DNA of 5,368 bases from Candidatus Bathyarchaeota archaeon (lineage in GTDB: Archaea > Thermoproteota > Bathyarchaeia > Bathyarchaeales > Bathyarchaeaceae), in contig CP070791.1 in assembly GCA_020346825.1 (NCBI GenBank), positions 391,081 through 396,448 of the forward strand, given 5' to 3'. Every line of letters starts with the position of its first letter. Position 1 is the first letter of the stretch. This document shows, piece by piece, positions 4,987 to 5,368 of this stretch. Both the position numbers and the translations under genes were made by a program. The notes under the pieces were generated by a model. The model made no database searches, was not told the DNA's origin, and saw only the letters and a list, made by a program, of their open reading frames with translations.

Positions 4987-5012
4987 GTTTCATCTCTCCG
5001 ATGAATGTGCGT

Positions 5013-5022
5013 CGTATAATTG
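5013..5022 (-). promoter_or_regulatory. weak TATA-like element upstream of aIF2 gamma
   Basis: The minus strand reads CAATTATACG, about 25 bases before position 4993. A further candidate, CTTTATTTAC, lies at 5060-5051 and would give a leader of about 40 bases. Either could serve. The choice matters because the first would start the message at or near the out-of-frame ATG. Confidence 0.25.
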
Positions 5023-5117
5023 TGTTCTGTAGTTCTAAAATGTTTTTGTTGTAAATAAAGAAAGCAATACTATAGGGTCAGAGTTCACGGTAGCAATTTG
5101 CGCGCGTGACTCCAAAA

Positions 5118-5127
5118 TGCTTAAACG
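5118..5127 (+). promoter_or_regulatory. TATA-like element for the HEAT-repeat gene
   Basis: TGCTTAAACG lies about 32 bases before the ATG at 5159. A start near 5147 would give a leader of about 12 bases containing GAGGT. This favours 5159 over the in-frame ATG at 5117. Confidence 0.3.
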
Positions 5128-5158
5128 AATCTTGAATTTTATTGGAAATGAGGTCTCT

Positions 5159-5368
5159 ATGGAAAAAAACGGTATCTTCGAAAAGCTGGGAAAAAAAGAA
5201 ATCAAAGCAGAAGACCTAGCGAAGAATGCGATAATAGACCCAAGTCTGCTTCCTGAAATCATCAACGGAGTGTCTTCACCCAAAGCACAAATAAGATACA
5301 GTTGCGCCAAAATTCTGAGGATCATTAGCGAAGAATACCCAGAGAAGCTATACCCCAGAATAGATTTC
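5159..5368 (+). CDS. HEAT-repeat-like protein, 5' part only
   Basis: The first 70 codons of a gene that leaves the window. After a charged N-terminus (MEKNGIFEKLGKKEIKAEDL) it has a helical pair of HEAT type: DPSLLPEIINGVSSPKAQIR followed by YSCAKILRIISEEYPEKLYP. This resembles a family of archaeal and bacterial HEAT-repeat proteins in which the segment RYSCAKILRxISE..PE.LYP is conserved and further repeats follow. These are protein-protein scaffolds without a firm biochemical role. GAGGT lies four bases before the ATG. An in-frame ATG at 5117 would add 14 residues but lacks a binding motif. It is divergent from aIF2 gamma across about 200 bases, and occupies the flank where many archaea have other translation genes such as rps6e. 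Confidence 0.75.
   Translation, partial: MEKNGIFEKLGKKEIKAEDLAKNAIIDPSLLPEIINGVSSPKAQIRYSCAKILRIISEEYPEKLYPRIDF

Noticed and set aside
5035..5325. Minus-strand open frame of 96 codons at the right end
   Set aside because: It is antisense to the HEAT-repeat-like coding sequence, which has a recognisable protein pattern and a ribosome-binding site.

Overview
The window comes from an archaeon. It carries archaeal/eukaryotic-type information-processing genes: aIF2 gamma, Rpo7/RpoE1, Spt4, ribosomal proteins S24e and S27ae, and an archaeal GTP-dependent dephospho-CoA kinase. It also has TATA-like A/T boxes upstream of several genes, frequent GTG/TTG starts, and Shine-Dalgarno motifs of the AGGTGA/GGAGG type. 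Gene content and order fit a TACK-type lineage such as Bathyarchaeia or a relative, but that placement is only an impression from protein similarity.

Layout from left to right. Positions 1-425 hold no intact gene: a possible decayed plus-strand coding remnant, a GC-rich palindrome and short GCATCTG repeats. Positions 426-842 (minus) encode an unassigned conserved-looking 138-aa protein with lysine and proline runs. From 894 to 3352, all on the minus strand and read right to left, lies a classical archaeal cluster: PIN-domain nuclease-like protein, rpo7 (rpoE1), spt4, GTP-dependent dephospho-CoA kinase (DUF359), rps24e, rps27ae. Several junctions are tightly coupled: an ATGA overlap for rpo7/spt4, directly abutting TAG|GTG for spt4/DUF359, and a 3-nt gap for rps24e/rps27ae. 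Positions 3440-3649 (plus) encode a small two-helix membrane protein that sits between, and in opposite orientation to, the PIN gene and aIF2 gamma. Positions 3736-4947 (minus) encode the GTPase subunit of initiation factor aIF2. Positions 5159-5368 (plus) hold the beginning of a HEAT-repeat-like protein that runs off the window.

Functionally, the minus-strand block combines translation initiation (aIF2 gamma), the transcription stalk and elongation machinery (Rpo7, Spt4), ribosomal proteins, a likely RNA-processing PIN protein and a coenzyme A biosynthesis enzyme, a grouping known across archaea. It is probably not one transcript here. A TATA-like box precedes the PIN gene, rpo7 and the 426-842 gene, and the plus-strand membrane gene separates aIF2 gamma from the rest.

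The most interesting points are the missing canonical start codon for aIF2 gamma (conserved N-terminal sequence continues in frame upstream of the only usable GTG), ambiguous starts at rpo7 and the DUF359 gene built around an identical AGGTGA hexamer, the inserted membrane-protein gene, and the unassigned gene at 426-842. I see no evidence for a defence system, mobile element, CRISPR array or other wholly new system in this window.
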